A stretch of DNA of 34,687 bases from Phycisphaerae bacterium (GTDB taxonomy: Bacteria; Planctomycetota; Phycisphaerae; UBA1845; PWPN01). Under the pieces are notes generated by a model, which saw only the letters and a list, made by a program, of their open reading frames with translations, made no database searches and was not told the origin of the DNA. The translations under genes and the position numbers were made by a program. The DNA is taken from contig JAAYDF010000253.1 in NCBI GenBank assembly GCA_012729395.1, positions 1-34,687 of the forward strand. Direction: 5' to 3'. The stretch's first letter is position 1, and each line of letters opens with the position of its first letter. Below, piece after piece: positions 16,210 to 26,366 of this stretch.

Positions 16210-19200
16210 TCATTGACTAACCTTTGCTGCTTGGTCTTTGTCGGCTGGCACGGGCTGCACCTTGCTCAGGCCGCGAGCGCCCGTGTCGTACAGAAACTCG
16301 GTGATCGCGGCGACCTGGCCGGTGGGGTCGTCCACCAGTCGAGGATCATGCAGTCGGGCACGAAGCCGCTCGCGATATTCGGGGGCAAATTCCGCGAAGG
16401 CGCTCGTTGTGCCGGTACCGAAATGGCTGGGCATCTTGGTGCCCGGCTGAATGCGGCCGGGTGCCTCCATCCAGGCTTGGACCCAAGGGCGGCGAAGCCG
16501 TCGGTGGGTGAGATCGAGGTTCTGGGCGGTCGGGTTGGTGATTGCCCCGGCGGCCCGCTCGTCTCCAAATACGTGACACGCGAGGCACTCCAACTCCATG
16601 AAGAGGATCTCGCCGTCGGCGACGCGCTGGGGCGATGACGACAAGGTGGGCGGGTCGTCCGTGAAGGGGTAGGCCACGGCCTGCAGGCGGCTGAGGAACT
16701 TGGCGTCGGCGAGGATCTCCGCATGTGCGGTCAGCAGTTCGTCGCGGTCGGCGTGTGCGGGGTCAATGCCGGCGGCAGGCACCAGACGGTTGCGGACGGC
16801 GTACCGACGAAGGGATTGCGTGGTCGCAGCCAGACGAGGCCGCTCGAACCATGCCGACACAGGTGGTGAGGCGATTGAGGATGAGTCGATTGGGTGGGGC
16901 GTCTCGTTGTGCTTGTGGACGGCGGCCAAGCGATCCGCGAGCCAGAGCGACTCCGCCTGAGCGAGGCCGGCAAAACAGGCGACGAGATCGGCGGTCTGGG
17001 GCGGCGTGAGGTTGAACTGCGGCATTCGGGTGTGCAGCCAGGGGCGGAGCGTGGTGACGTTGCGCAGATAGGCATAGTCCCAGTCGGGCCGCGTCTTGGC
17101 CCCTTGACCGCGGAGCGGCGGCGGGGCGTTTTCCTCATCGAAAACGCGTGTGGGGCCGAATACCACCTGGTAGTACTGATCGATCACCGCTTGGTTGCCG
17201 TCCAGGCGATGGCAGCCGACGCAGTTCAGCTCCCGCGCCAGCCGGCGACCTGCGGCCAGACGACCGGCAGGGGTATTGTCGTAGGCGATCCGGACCGGTG
17301 CGTCGACCAGGCTTTGCCGCCGAGAGAGCAGCCAGGTGGTTAACGCGCGGATCTGCCGGTTGCTCAAGAAGAAGTTGGGCATCTTGAGCTTGTCGTAGGG
17401 TTGTTTGTTCTGGCCGCGGTCCCAGATGCGGGGGTTGAGCAGTTTGTGGCGGGCGAAGGCATCGCGGCGATAGGCGATTTCCACGAGTCTGTTCTCACCG
17501 GCTCGCTCGATAAGTTCTTCACGGTGTCCCGGGTACAGGTGTTGCTGGTCAAGGTTCATTCGGCGACCGAGAGCGGATTGCGGATGGAAGATGCCGAAGT
17601 CGAGCCGATCGAGGGGGTTATCCGCCCAGTGGGTCAGCTCGGGGCCGGGCCGGGAGGCGGTTTCCATCCCGGGAATCCGATGGCAGGAGGCACAACCGTA
17701 ATGACGAATAGCCCGTTCGCCTAGAAGCACCCATCGCCTCTGATCCTCCGTGTGGGTCTCAGGGCGTGCAGGCAAAGCAGGTGATGCGAGCAGAACGCCA
17801 CCGGTGAGCGTGCGGTTCCCGCGATTGCCGGGATCGTGAAGAACCGCTTCCTGACGGGCGCGGCTCTGCTCGGCGCTCTCGGACATGAGCTTGTTCGCGT
17901 TGGTGCCCGGCATCCCATCATCATGTGCCACGGGTGGGAGGTTAAGGAGTTCGTCGCGTGTGGTTGCCAAACGGGCACGCTCAACTTCATCTTCATCGAA
18001 GTGTCGCCAAACGGTGGCGTCCGCGTCGCCCAGGGTCAGCAGGTATGCCGCGATGTCCAAGGCCTCGTCATGCGACGCGGCGGGGGGGCGCTGCCAGCGC
18101 ATGTCGGGCATGATAGTGTCCGGGGCGTAATGCCGAGGCTGGAGCAGCCAGTCATACAGCCATGCGACAGCTTGGGGGGAATCGCCGATCCGGCCGCGAA
18201 GGTTGGACAACTCCGGTGCCTGACGCGTGAAGACCGGTTCGCGAGCGGCCTCGGCGACGAACAGCCCCTCGCCGGCCTGGGGGAGATGCCGCAGGGCGTA
18301 CTCGGCTTGTTCGGTCGAGGTCATCGCCTCGGCCCGCGCGAACGCGTCATCCTCGATGCGGTCGAGGGCCTCATCGGTCAGTGCCTCGCGGCCTTGGGTG
18401 AGGACGAGTCTCGCCTCGGCCTGCGTGGCCAAATGATCGGCGATCCATGCGACCCCGAGTGTATCGGCAGGATTGCCGTCGGCGTCGTCCGGGCGATGGC
18501 TCAATGCGGCATGACAGCCCAGGCAACCCAGCGAGCCGAAGAGCTGGCGTCCTCGTTCGGCGCTGCCCGCAGAAGGATCAGTTGCCGGCAGGGGGGCTGG
18601 CGCATAGGTCGCACTGGCGGCCAGCAGGTACTCTGCGATGGCGACGACCTCTGCTCGCGTGCGTCCCTCGGGATCGGAGTCCCGCGCGGCGGTCACGGCC
18701 AAGGCGTCGTTGTTTTCCTGTCCAAAGGAGTGAGGCATGCGCGTCGCCGGCTGCACATCTCGCGGCCGCCAGAGCCAATGATGCAGGACGCCGCGACCCA
18801 GCTTGGCCGCCACATGCGTCAGATCCGTCCCCACGCGGCGGGCGTCGGCCGACTCTTCGACAAGGTGGCAGTTCACACAGCCGAGCGTGTCAGCCAGAAA
18901 CCGGCCTCTGTTGATGGCAGTGCCGATCGTTCGACCGTCGAAGGTCATGATGTCCGTCACCCGCTCGTGGCATTGGGTGCAGCCGGCTTCGGCGTATTCG
19001 CGAGGCAGCATGGGGCGATCCCAGCCCTCGCGGGCAGTCTCGAAGGTGTGCTCGGGGAATAGGCCGGCCAGTCGCACCTCGTGTCGCCGCGTCCACTCCC
19101 GCTTCTGGCTCCGGCTTGCTGGGGTGTGCCTGGCGAGGATGAAGTCCGTTTCCTCGCCGTGCCCCTCGTGGCAAACGGTGCATCCGGTGGCGGCCATCGG

Positions 19201-19680
19201 ATGTGGCGAATCTTTGCCAACCAAGAGATCGAGGTGCGGATGAGCAAGCAGGGGATGGTCGAGGTCGGGCGGGGAGTCCCCGCGAGCGGCAAGGTGATCG
19301 GTGTCGAAGGCCGGGTCGGCGATGGCCGCATGGCAGGTCATGCAGCGGTCGGTCCGTTGGCTGCGGACGAAGTGCAGGTTGTGGTGGATACCGGGCGGGC
19401 TGACCTGGAGGATCTCCTGGCGGCCGGGCGTACCGCGGGGGGCAAGAAAATCGATGAGGGGCAGGTTAAACCAGGCGGGTGTGGTTTCCGTCTTCTTGTT
19501 CGCGAGCAAGGCTCGTGTTTCATGATACTGCCGTTGCCACTCCCGCCACGGCCGCGCGTGATCGACCCAGACCCACCACAGGAGGCTGGCCAGCAGGGCA
19601 AGGCTCGCCAGGGCGAAGGCGAGACCGACCTTGCGCAGGCTGTAAACTTCATCCGGGCGGGGAGGCATCGCGCGGGGCAT
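16210..19680 (-). CDS. Membrane-anchored octahaem c-type cytochrome (two-part fusion)
   Basis: From ATG 19680 the product is 1156 residues. An N-terminal helix (about 18-40, VGLAFALASLALLASLLWWVWV) anchors it in the membrane with the rest periplasmic. Eight CxxCH haem sites begin at C113, C167, C234, C268, C386, C663, C820 and C1032. Met-Pro motifs at M315, M524, M767, M886 and M1083 are candidate axial ligands, as in class I cytochromes. Haems 1-5 form an N-terminal half and haems 6-8 a C-terminal half, joined by a linker (about 585-650). That linker contains SRARQEAVL, encoded by a dispersed REP-like repeat (17841-17876). The frame continues upstream to 19881, but that would overlap the divergent pyrC start. 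No strong Shine-Dalgarno is seen. The electron-transfer partner is unknown; no oxidase or reductase subunit is nearby. Confidence 0.88.
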   Translation of the reverse strand: MPRAMPPRPDEVYSLRKVGLAFALASLALLASLLWWVWVDHARPWREWQRQYHETRALLANKKTETTPAWFNLPLIDFLAPRGTPGRQEILQVSPPGIHHNLHFVRSQRTDRCMTCHAAIADPAFDTDHLAARGDSPPDLDHPLLAHPHLDLLVGKDSPHPMAATGCTVCHEGHGEETDFILARHTPASRSQKREWTRRHEVRLAGLFPEHTFETAREGWDRPMLPREYAEAGCTQCHERVTDIMTFDGRTIGTAINRGRFLADTLGCVNCHLVEESADARRVGTDLTHVAAKLGRGVLHHWLWRPRDVQPATRMPHSFGQENNDALAVTAARDSDPEGRTRAEVVAIAEYLLAASATYAPAPLPATDPSAGSAERGRQLFGSLGCLGCHAALSHRPDDADGNPADTLGVAWIADHLATQAEARLVLTQGREALTDEALDRIEDDAFARAEAMTSTEQAEYALRHLPQAGEGLFVAEAAREPVFTRQAPELSNLRGRIGDSPQAVAWLYDWLLQPRHYAPDTIMPDMRWQRPPAASHDEALDIAAYLLTLGDADATVWRHFDEDEVERARLATTRDELLNLPPVAHDDGMPGTNANKLMSESAEQSRARQEAVLHDPGNRGNRTLTGGVLLASPALPARPETHTEDQRRWVLLGERAIRHYGCASCHRIPGMETASRPGPELTHWADNPLDRLDFGIFHPQSALGRRMNLDQQHLYPGHREELIERAGENRLVEIAYRRDAFARHKLLNPRIWDRGQNKQPYDKLKMPNFFLSNRQIRALTTWLLSRRQSLVDAPVRIAYDNTPAGRLAAGRRLARELNCVGCHRLDGNQAVIDQYYQVVFGPTRVFDEENAPPPLRGQGAKTRPDWDYAYLRNVTTLRPWLHTRMPQFNLTPPQTADLVACFAGLAQAESLWLADRLAAVHKHNETPHPIDSSSIASPPVSAWFERPRLAATTQSLRRYAVRNRLVPAAGIDPAHADRDELLTAHAEILADAKFLSRLQAVAYPFTDDPPTLSSSPQRVADGEILFMELECLACHVFGDERAAGAITNPTAQNLDLTHRRLRRPWVQAWMEAPGRIQPGTKMPSHFGTGTTSAFAEFAPEYRERLRARLHDPRLVDDPTGQVAAITEFLYDTGARGLSKVQPVPADKDQAAKVSQ
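17841..17876 (+). repeat. REP-like repeat (ACCGCTTCC family) inside the cytochrome gene
   Basis: This 36-base segment matches 19711-19746 at 34 of 36 positions in the same orientation. It shares the ACCGCTTCC core and GCGGCTCTGC end with the inverted repeat at 26249-26315. Read on the minus strand it encodes about twelve cytochrome residues (roughly 602-613) without breaking the frame. Confidence 0.85.
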
Positions 19681-19710
19681 TATACCGCGGCAAGCCACGA
19701 AACCCAGAAG

Positions 19711-19746
19711 GACCGCTTCCTGACGGGCGCGGCTCTGCTTGGCGCC
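19711..19746 (+). repeat. REP-like repeat (ACCGCTTCC family) upstream of the cytochrome gene
   Basis: Second copy of the repeat at 17841-17876, same orientation, 1.87 kb away. It lies in the divergent gap between the cytochrome start (19680) and pyrC (19829). Read on the minus strand it would also encode QSRARQEAVL in the cytochrome frame, but no ATG is available to include it without overlapping pyrC. Confidence 0.85.
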
Positions 19747-19772
19747 CGTGGCGTTTCCCGTGTGTGTTCGGT

Positions 19773-19778
19773 TACAAT
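19773..19778 (+). promoter_or_regulatory. Possible -10 box for pyrC
   Basis: TACAAT lies 50 bases before the pyrC ATG in the divergent gap. No clear -35 hexamer is seen at the expected spacing. Confidence 0.3.
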
Positions 19779-19828
19779 CCTGCCACACTGACGGAGATCC
19801 AGAGACTATCACGAGGGACCAGGCACAG

Positions 19829-21133
19829 ATGTCAATACAGAAGATCCTCATCAAGGGCGGCCGAATCGTGGACCCTGCCAATGGGATGGACGCGGTAGGC
19901 GATCTCCTGCTGACGGGCGGTCACGTCACTCGGGTGGGGGGCGAGATCACGGATTACGACGCCCAGACCATCAACGCCGCGGGCTGTATCGTGAGTCCCG
20001 GCCTGATCGACATCCACGTGCACTTCCGCGAGCCGGGCGAGGAGAACGCGGAGACGATCGCCAGCGGGAGCGAGGCGGCGGTGGTGGGCGGGTTCAGCTC
20101 GGTTGCGTGCATGCCGAACACCCGGCCGGCTCTCGACGACGAGGCGGCTATCGAGTTTGTGCATCGGCAGGCGGCCCGGGCGAACCTGTGCAATGTGTAC
20201 CCCATCGGCGCGATCACCAAGGGCCGGGCGGGCGAGGAACTGGCGGAGATCGGCCAGATGGTGCGGGCGGGGGCGGTGGCTTTCTCGGACGACGGTTCGG
20301 GTGTGGCCAAGACGGGCGGGATGTACCGGGCCCTGCAGTATGTGCTCATGTTTGATCGCCCGATCATGCAGCACTGCGAAGATCCTGACCTTGCTCGCGG
20401 CGGAGTGATGAACGGCGGGGCGACGGCGACCCGGCTCGGTTTGCCTGGTATCAGCTCGATCGCTGAGGAATTGATGCTGCAGCGTGACCTGACCCTGGTC
20501 CGCGAGACGGGTGCCCGCTATCACATGTGCCACGTTTCCACTCGCCGGTCTGTGGAGCTGATCCGCCAGGCCAAAGCGGCGGGGCTGCGGGTGACGGCGG
20601 AAGTCTGCCCGCATCACCTGCTGCTGACCGAGGACGCCTGCGCGACGTACGACACCAACTTCAAGATGAACCCGCCGCTGCGGACTCGCGACGATGTGAA
20701 GGCCTGCCTGCAGGGCGTGGTGGACGGGACGATCGACTGCCTGGTGACCGACCATGCTCCGCACGGCATCCAGCAGAAGGAGCTCGAGTTCCTGGATGCT
20801 CCGTTCGGCATCATTGGGCTGGAGACCGCGTTGCCCTTGTACATCAAGGCTCTCATTCAACCGGGCTTGCTCGATTGGCCGGGGCTGATCGAACGGTTGA
20901 CGGTCAGGCCGGCCCGGGTGCTCTCGCTGAGCAAGGGCACGCTGTCGGTCGGTGCGGATGCTGACGTGACCATCATCGATCCCAAGGCGGAATGGACGAT
21001 CGACGCGGCCGCCTTCCGCTCCAAGAGCCGCAACTGCCCGTTCCACGGTTGGCAGGTTGTTGGCAGGGCTGCCGTGACCATCGTCGGTGGTCAGGTCAAG
21101 CACGAGTGCCGGGCGACGGCCGGTGTCGCGTAG
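19829..21133 (+). CDS. pyrC: Dihydroorotase, class I
   Basis: The 434-residue product catalyses ring closure of N-carbamoyl-aspartate to dihydroorotate, third step of pyrimidine synthesis. DIHVHFREPG gives the zinc ligands H63 and H65. Further family motifs are VAFSDDGSGV, MQHCEDP, CHVSTRRS and VTDHAPH, with D308 as catalytic Asp. FKMNPPLRT is the substrate-binding block. Length fits bacterial class I enzymes (about 420-450). ATG 19829 is chosen because the conserved protein begins at MSIQKILIKGGRIVDP and AGG lies six bases upstream. An upstream ATG at 19739 would add 30 unconserved residues reading through a repeat. No aspartate transcarbamylase gene is adjacent. Confidence 0.96.
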   Translation: MSIQKILIKGGRIVDPANGMDAVGDLLLTGGHVTRVGGEITDYDAQTINAAGCIVSPGLIDIHVHFREPGEENAETIASGSEAAVVGGFSSVACMPNTRPALDDEAAIEFVHRQAARANLCNVYPIGAITKGRAGEELAEIGQMVRAGAVAFSDDGSGVAKTGGMYRALQYVLMFDRPIMQHCEDPDLARGGVMNGGATATRLGLPGISSIAEELMLQRDLTLVRETGARYHMCHVSTRRSVELIRQAKAAGLRVTAEVCPHHLLLTEDACATYDTNFKMNPPLRTRDDVKACLQGVVDGTIDCLVTDHAPHGIQQKELEFLDAPFGIIGLETALPLYIKALIQPGLLDWPGLIERLTVRPARVLSLSKGTLSVGADADVTIIDPKAEWTIDAAAFRSKSRNCPFHGWQVVGRAAVTIVGGQVKHECRATAGVA

Positions 21134-21211
21134 CGGATGTGCTCGGGCGACTTGTGCCGCGCGGGAGAATGCATCGGGGCCGCGCTTTTCCGACCGGTGG
21201 CGTCGTGGTAG

Positions 21212-23257
<2,046 letters not shown>

Positions 23258-23293
23258 GAATCTTGATATCTCAATCTGACCGATGCGGATAAC

Positions 23294-23388
23294 GAGCCGC
23301 GGGCTTTGAGCCCGCGCGGTTCTCTGGCCGAGATCAGAGGTTACCTTACGTGTAAGCACCGCGCGGGCTGAAGCCCGCGGCTCTTTGG
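23294..23388. repeat. Inverted pair of GC-rich palindromic repeats (GCCGCGGGCT family)
   Basis: Copy 1 (23294-23320) and copy 2 (23358-23388, opposite strand) differ by about one base and one indel over 26-27 bases. Each is itself palindromic around GCGGGCT/AGCCCGC. Copy 2 is identical over 31 bases to 34603-34633 in the other orientation. The pair fills most of the ligA to glycosidase gap and could fold into a large stem-loop. Confidence 0.85.
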
Positions 23389-23440
23389 AGTTACGGTCGT
23401 GGCTCTGGATGGTGTACCCCAGACCTTTTGGGACTGAACC

Positions 23441-26209
23441 ATGCGTATGAAGTATTTGGTATCAACGGTCGCGGCGGCATCTCTGGTCACCGTAGCGGCG
23501 TCTTGGTGTGTCGCGGCGGTGGCGACGTTTGACGACGCCGCGGCGTTGGAGGGTTGGACGTTCTATGAAGGCCGGGAGTTCCCCGGGGCCACGGGCCGCA
23601 TCGCGTGGGAAGGCGGAGACGGCAGGGCGGCGCCCGGTTGCCTGGCTCTGCATCACGACTTTGCCGGCGGTGGCAACTACGTTCAGGCGGGGTGGACTCT
23701 GCCGCGCGACAACCAGGCCCGCAGCGTGCGCCTTTGGCTACGCAAGCCGCATCGCCACCGGGTGACCTTCCGCTGCGTCGACAGTCAAGGCCAGACCTTC
23801 CAGAAGGGTGTGGACTACGACTTTGACGAGTGGCAACAGATCGAGATCGAGCTGACCGGTTGGCAGAGTTTCTTCGGTGGTGCCGCGGACGGCCGGGTAC
23901 GCTTTCCGATCCGGCAGTTCGCCATCTTGATCGAGAACAACGCGGAGCCGCGGCAGGGAGTCCTGCTGATCGACGACGTGGAGTTGATCGAGGGGGCGGC
24001 GGATGCGGAGGCTACTGCGGACAGTCTGGCGACCTACACGGCCAGCGATTTCGCGGGCCAGCCGGGCTGGTCCGCCGGCGGCGGCGAGGGCAACCGCTTC
24101 GAAGACCGGGTCTGGACGTATGCTTTCAACGAGGGCCGAGAGCCGGCCCTCACAAGCCATTTCTCCCTGCTGGGCAGGCCCCGGTCGCTACGGCTTGTGG
24201 TGGCGGGCGATACGCTCGGCAGCGCGGTGCATGTTGAGTTGGGCTCGCACTTTCAGACTTTCTATCGCGAAATTGGCCGGCTGACTGGCCAGGGCGAGCA
24301 GGCGATCGAGGTCCCGCTCGGTGACATGAGCACCTGGCAGCATCGGGGCGGGCAGGATGACGGGCAGCTTCGACTGCCTTTGCGTATGCAGCGCATCCGC
24401 CTGACGCGAGCAAACGGTCCGCCGCAAGGCACGCTGCGGCTGGTTCGCCTGGAGGTCGATACCTTGTTGCCGCCGGGTCAGACGGTCCTGATGGTGCCCG
24501 ACGCCCGGCTCGAAGACGGCGAGGCCCGTTTCTCCGTGCGTGTCAGCAACGTCGTGCCGCAGCAGGCCAGCGGGCAACTGGTCTGTGACATGCGCAGCAT
24601 CGGCTCTCTCGTACGCCGCGAGATCGTCGACTTGTCACTCGATCCGGCCGGTGCCCCGGTGGTGCGCACCTTCACCTGCCCGATGGGCGATCACCGGTCG
24701 CTGGATGCCATGTTCTCGTGGATCGCGGCAGGCTCGGCATCGCCACCGGCGTATATCGGCGTGGGCACCTGGCCCGAGGAGCCTGCCGCGCCGACGCTCG
24801 AACCCAACAGCCCCTTCGGCATGGGCATGTACCTCTACCGTTGGCGAGGCAATCCCCACGCCCGCGAACGCATGACCGAGGCGGCTCGCCTCGCCCAGCG
24901 GGCAGGGGTGAAATGGACTCGCGAGGAGTTTCAATGGCACGCCATCGAGCCCGCCCGTGGACAGTTCGAGTGGGCCTTCTATGACGATCTCGTAGCGACC
25001 CATCTGGCCCACGGGATTCAGATCTATGGCCTGCTCTGCTATTGGTCGGGCTGGACGAAACCCAATACCGACGAGGGCATCAGCGATTACTGTGCCTGGG
25101 TTCGCCAGGTCGTGCGGCGGTATAGGGATCGCATTCGGCACTGGCAGATCTGGAACGAGCCCAACATCTTCTTCTGGACCGGGCCGCGGGAGATGTATGC
25201 CGACCTGCTGGCCCAGGCTTACGCGGTCATCAAGGAGGAAGATCCGGATGCCGTTGTGTTGGGCTGCTCATCGTCAGGCATCGATACGGGCTTCATCCGC
25301 ATGGTCATGGAACGCGGCGGGCGTTTCGACGCCTTGGCCGTGCATCCATACCGTGGTGCACTCAACGACCTCGACTACATCCGCGAGCTCAAGGCGGCCC
25401 ATGAGTTGAGCGGCGGCCGGCCGTTGTGGCTGACCGAGATCGGTTTCCCCACGCAGCAGCAAGGGGGCTGGAGCGAGCGGAACCAAGCGTCTATGCTGGC
25501 CCGCATCTACACGACTTCGCTGGCCAGCGGCGTCGTGGCCAATGTCTCCTGGTACAACTTCCGCAACGACGGGCCGGACCCTTTCGAGAGCGAGCAGAAC
25601 TTCGGCGTGGTGCGAACGGACTTCCGGCCCAAGCCGGCCTACGCCGCCCTGGCTGCGGTCGCTCATCAGCTTGCGGGTGTCAAAGTGGCCGGGCAAATCG
25701 CCGTGGGCGAGGGCGCGTATGCGTTCCGGTTCAGCGGCGACGGCGAGGATGTCATCGTTGCCTGTGCGCCGGTCAGCGGACGATTGCTGACCATTGAGGC
25801 CATCGCAAAGCTATCGGCCTGCAACGCGGTGGGCGAGCCGATCGCCTTGGCCCGTGATGGCGATCGTGTCACGGTCACGCTGGATGCCGGTTTCCCGGTG
25901 TATATTCGTGGCCCGGCCGGGTTCGCCTGCACCGTTCGCGAGCCGGCGGTCAGTGTGCGGGCGGACAAACTGCGCGTCCGGCCGGGCGATGCCATCGCTC
26001 TGGATGTGTATCCGCGAGTCGAGGTGGCCGACTGGGAGTTGCCGCCAGGCTGGCCCCGCCCGGAGAAGCAGGCGGCCGGCGGGTATCGCCTCGACGTGCC
26101 CGCGGAAGCGACGGCGGGCGAACACTTGCTGCGCGTGATCGTTCGGCAGGGAGCATTGTTGCGCATCCCCGTGGTCGTGCGCGTGCAGCCGCAGGTGCTT
26201 CGCGTGTAG
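23441..26209 (+). CDS. Secreted clan GH-A glycoside hydrolase (GH39-like) with N-terminal beta domains
   Basis: The 922-residue product has a signal peptide (about 1-26). Two carbohydrate-binding-like beta domains follow (about 28-185 and 205-345). A catalytic TIM barrel covers about 455-745, then C-terminal beta modules. The barrel opens with NSPFGMGMYLYRW and contains HWQIWNEPN, the acid/base Glu E573 after Asn. LWLTEIGFPT supplies the nucleophile E666. This Glu pair on strands 4 and 7 defines clan GH-A retaining enzymes; AVHPYRG and VSWYNFRNDG are supporting motifs. It resembles GH39/GH5-related proteins, but the specificity is not readable. ATG 23441 lacks a good Shine-Dalgarno; ATG 23447 is an alternative. 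It stands alone between repeat-filled gaps. Confidence 0.85.
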   Translation: MRMKYLVSTVAAASLVTVAASWCVAAVATFDDAAALEGWTFYEGREFPGATGRIAWEGGDGRAAPGCLALHHDFAGGGNYVQAGWTLPRDNQARSVRLWLRKPHRHRVTFRCVDSQGQTFQKGVDYDFDEWQQIEIELTGWQSFFGGAADGRVRFPIRQFAILIENNAEPRQGVLLIDDVELIEGAADAEATADSLATYTASDFAGQPGWSAGGGEGNRFEDRVWTYAFNEGREPALTSHFSLLGRPRSLRLVVAGDTLGSAVHVELGSHFQTFYREIGRLTGQGEQAIEVPLGDMSTWQHRGGQDDGQLRLPLRMQRIRLTRANGPPQGTLRLVRLEVDTLLPPGQTVLMVPDARLEDGEARFSVRVSNVVPQQASGQLVCDMRSIGSLVRREIVDLSLDPAGAPVVRTFTCPMGDHRSLDAMFSWIAAGSASPPAYIGVGTWPEEPAAPTLEPNSPFGMGMYLYRWRGNPHARERMTEAARLAQRAGVKWTREEFQWHAIEPARGQFEWAFYDDLVATHLAHGIQIYGLLCYWSGWTKPNTDEGISDYCAWVRQVVRRYRDRIRHWQIWNEPNIFFWTGPREMYADLLAQAYAVIKEEDPDAVVLGCSSSGIDTGFIRMVMERGGRFDALAVHPYRGALNDLDYIRELKAAHELSGGRPLWLTEIGFPTQQQGGWSERNQASMLARIYTTSLASGVVANVSWYNFRNDGPDPFESEQNFGVVRTDFRPKPAYAALAAVAHQLAGVKVAGQIAVGEGAYAFRFSGDGEDVIVACAPVSGRLLTIEAIAKLSACNAVGEPIALARDGDRVTVTLDAGFPVYIRGPAGFACTVREPAVSVRADKLRVRPGDAIALDVYPRVEVADWELPPGWPRPEKQAAGGYRLDVPAEATAGEHLLRVIVRQGALLRIPVVVRVQPQVLRV

Positions 26210-26215
26210 TCGCCG

Positions 26216-26257
26216 CCCCGGCAGAGCCGCCCCGGCAGAGCCGCCCCGGCAGAGCCG
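26216..26257. repeat. Three tandem 14-bp units
   Basis: CCCCGGCAGAGCCG is repeated exactly three times (26216-26229, 26230-26243, 26244-26257), starting just after the glycosidase stop. The last unit runs into the left arm of the inverted repeat that follows, so it looks like slippage at the edge of that element. Confidence 0.9.
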
Positions 26258-26315
26258 CGACCGTAAGGAAGCGGTTCTTGTCGCCGCAACCGCTTCCTTA
26301 CGGTCGCGGCTCTGC
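26249..26315. repeat. Perfect 28-bp-arm inverted repeat (ACCGCTTCC family)
   Basis: Arms 26249-26276 and 26288-26315 are exact reverse complements around an 11-nt spacer. The right arm carries AACCGCTTCC ... GCGGCTCTGC, the same ends as the copies at 17841 and 19711. The paired arrangement is like REP doublets (BIMEs). It could end transcription of the glycosidase, although no T-run follows. Confidence 0.9.
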
Positions 26316-26366
26316 TGACGCGGCTCGGAAGGCGGGATTACGAGGATAGAAAGGGAAACGCGGAAC

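Noticed and set aside
17836-19062. 408-aa plus-strand open frame starting in the REP-like repeat
   Set aside because: Antisense to the cytochrome, whose eight CxxCH motifs fix the coding strand.
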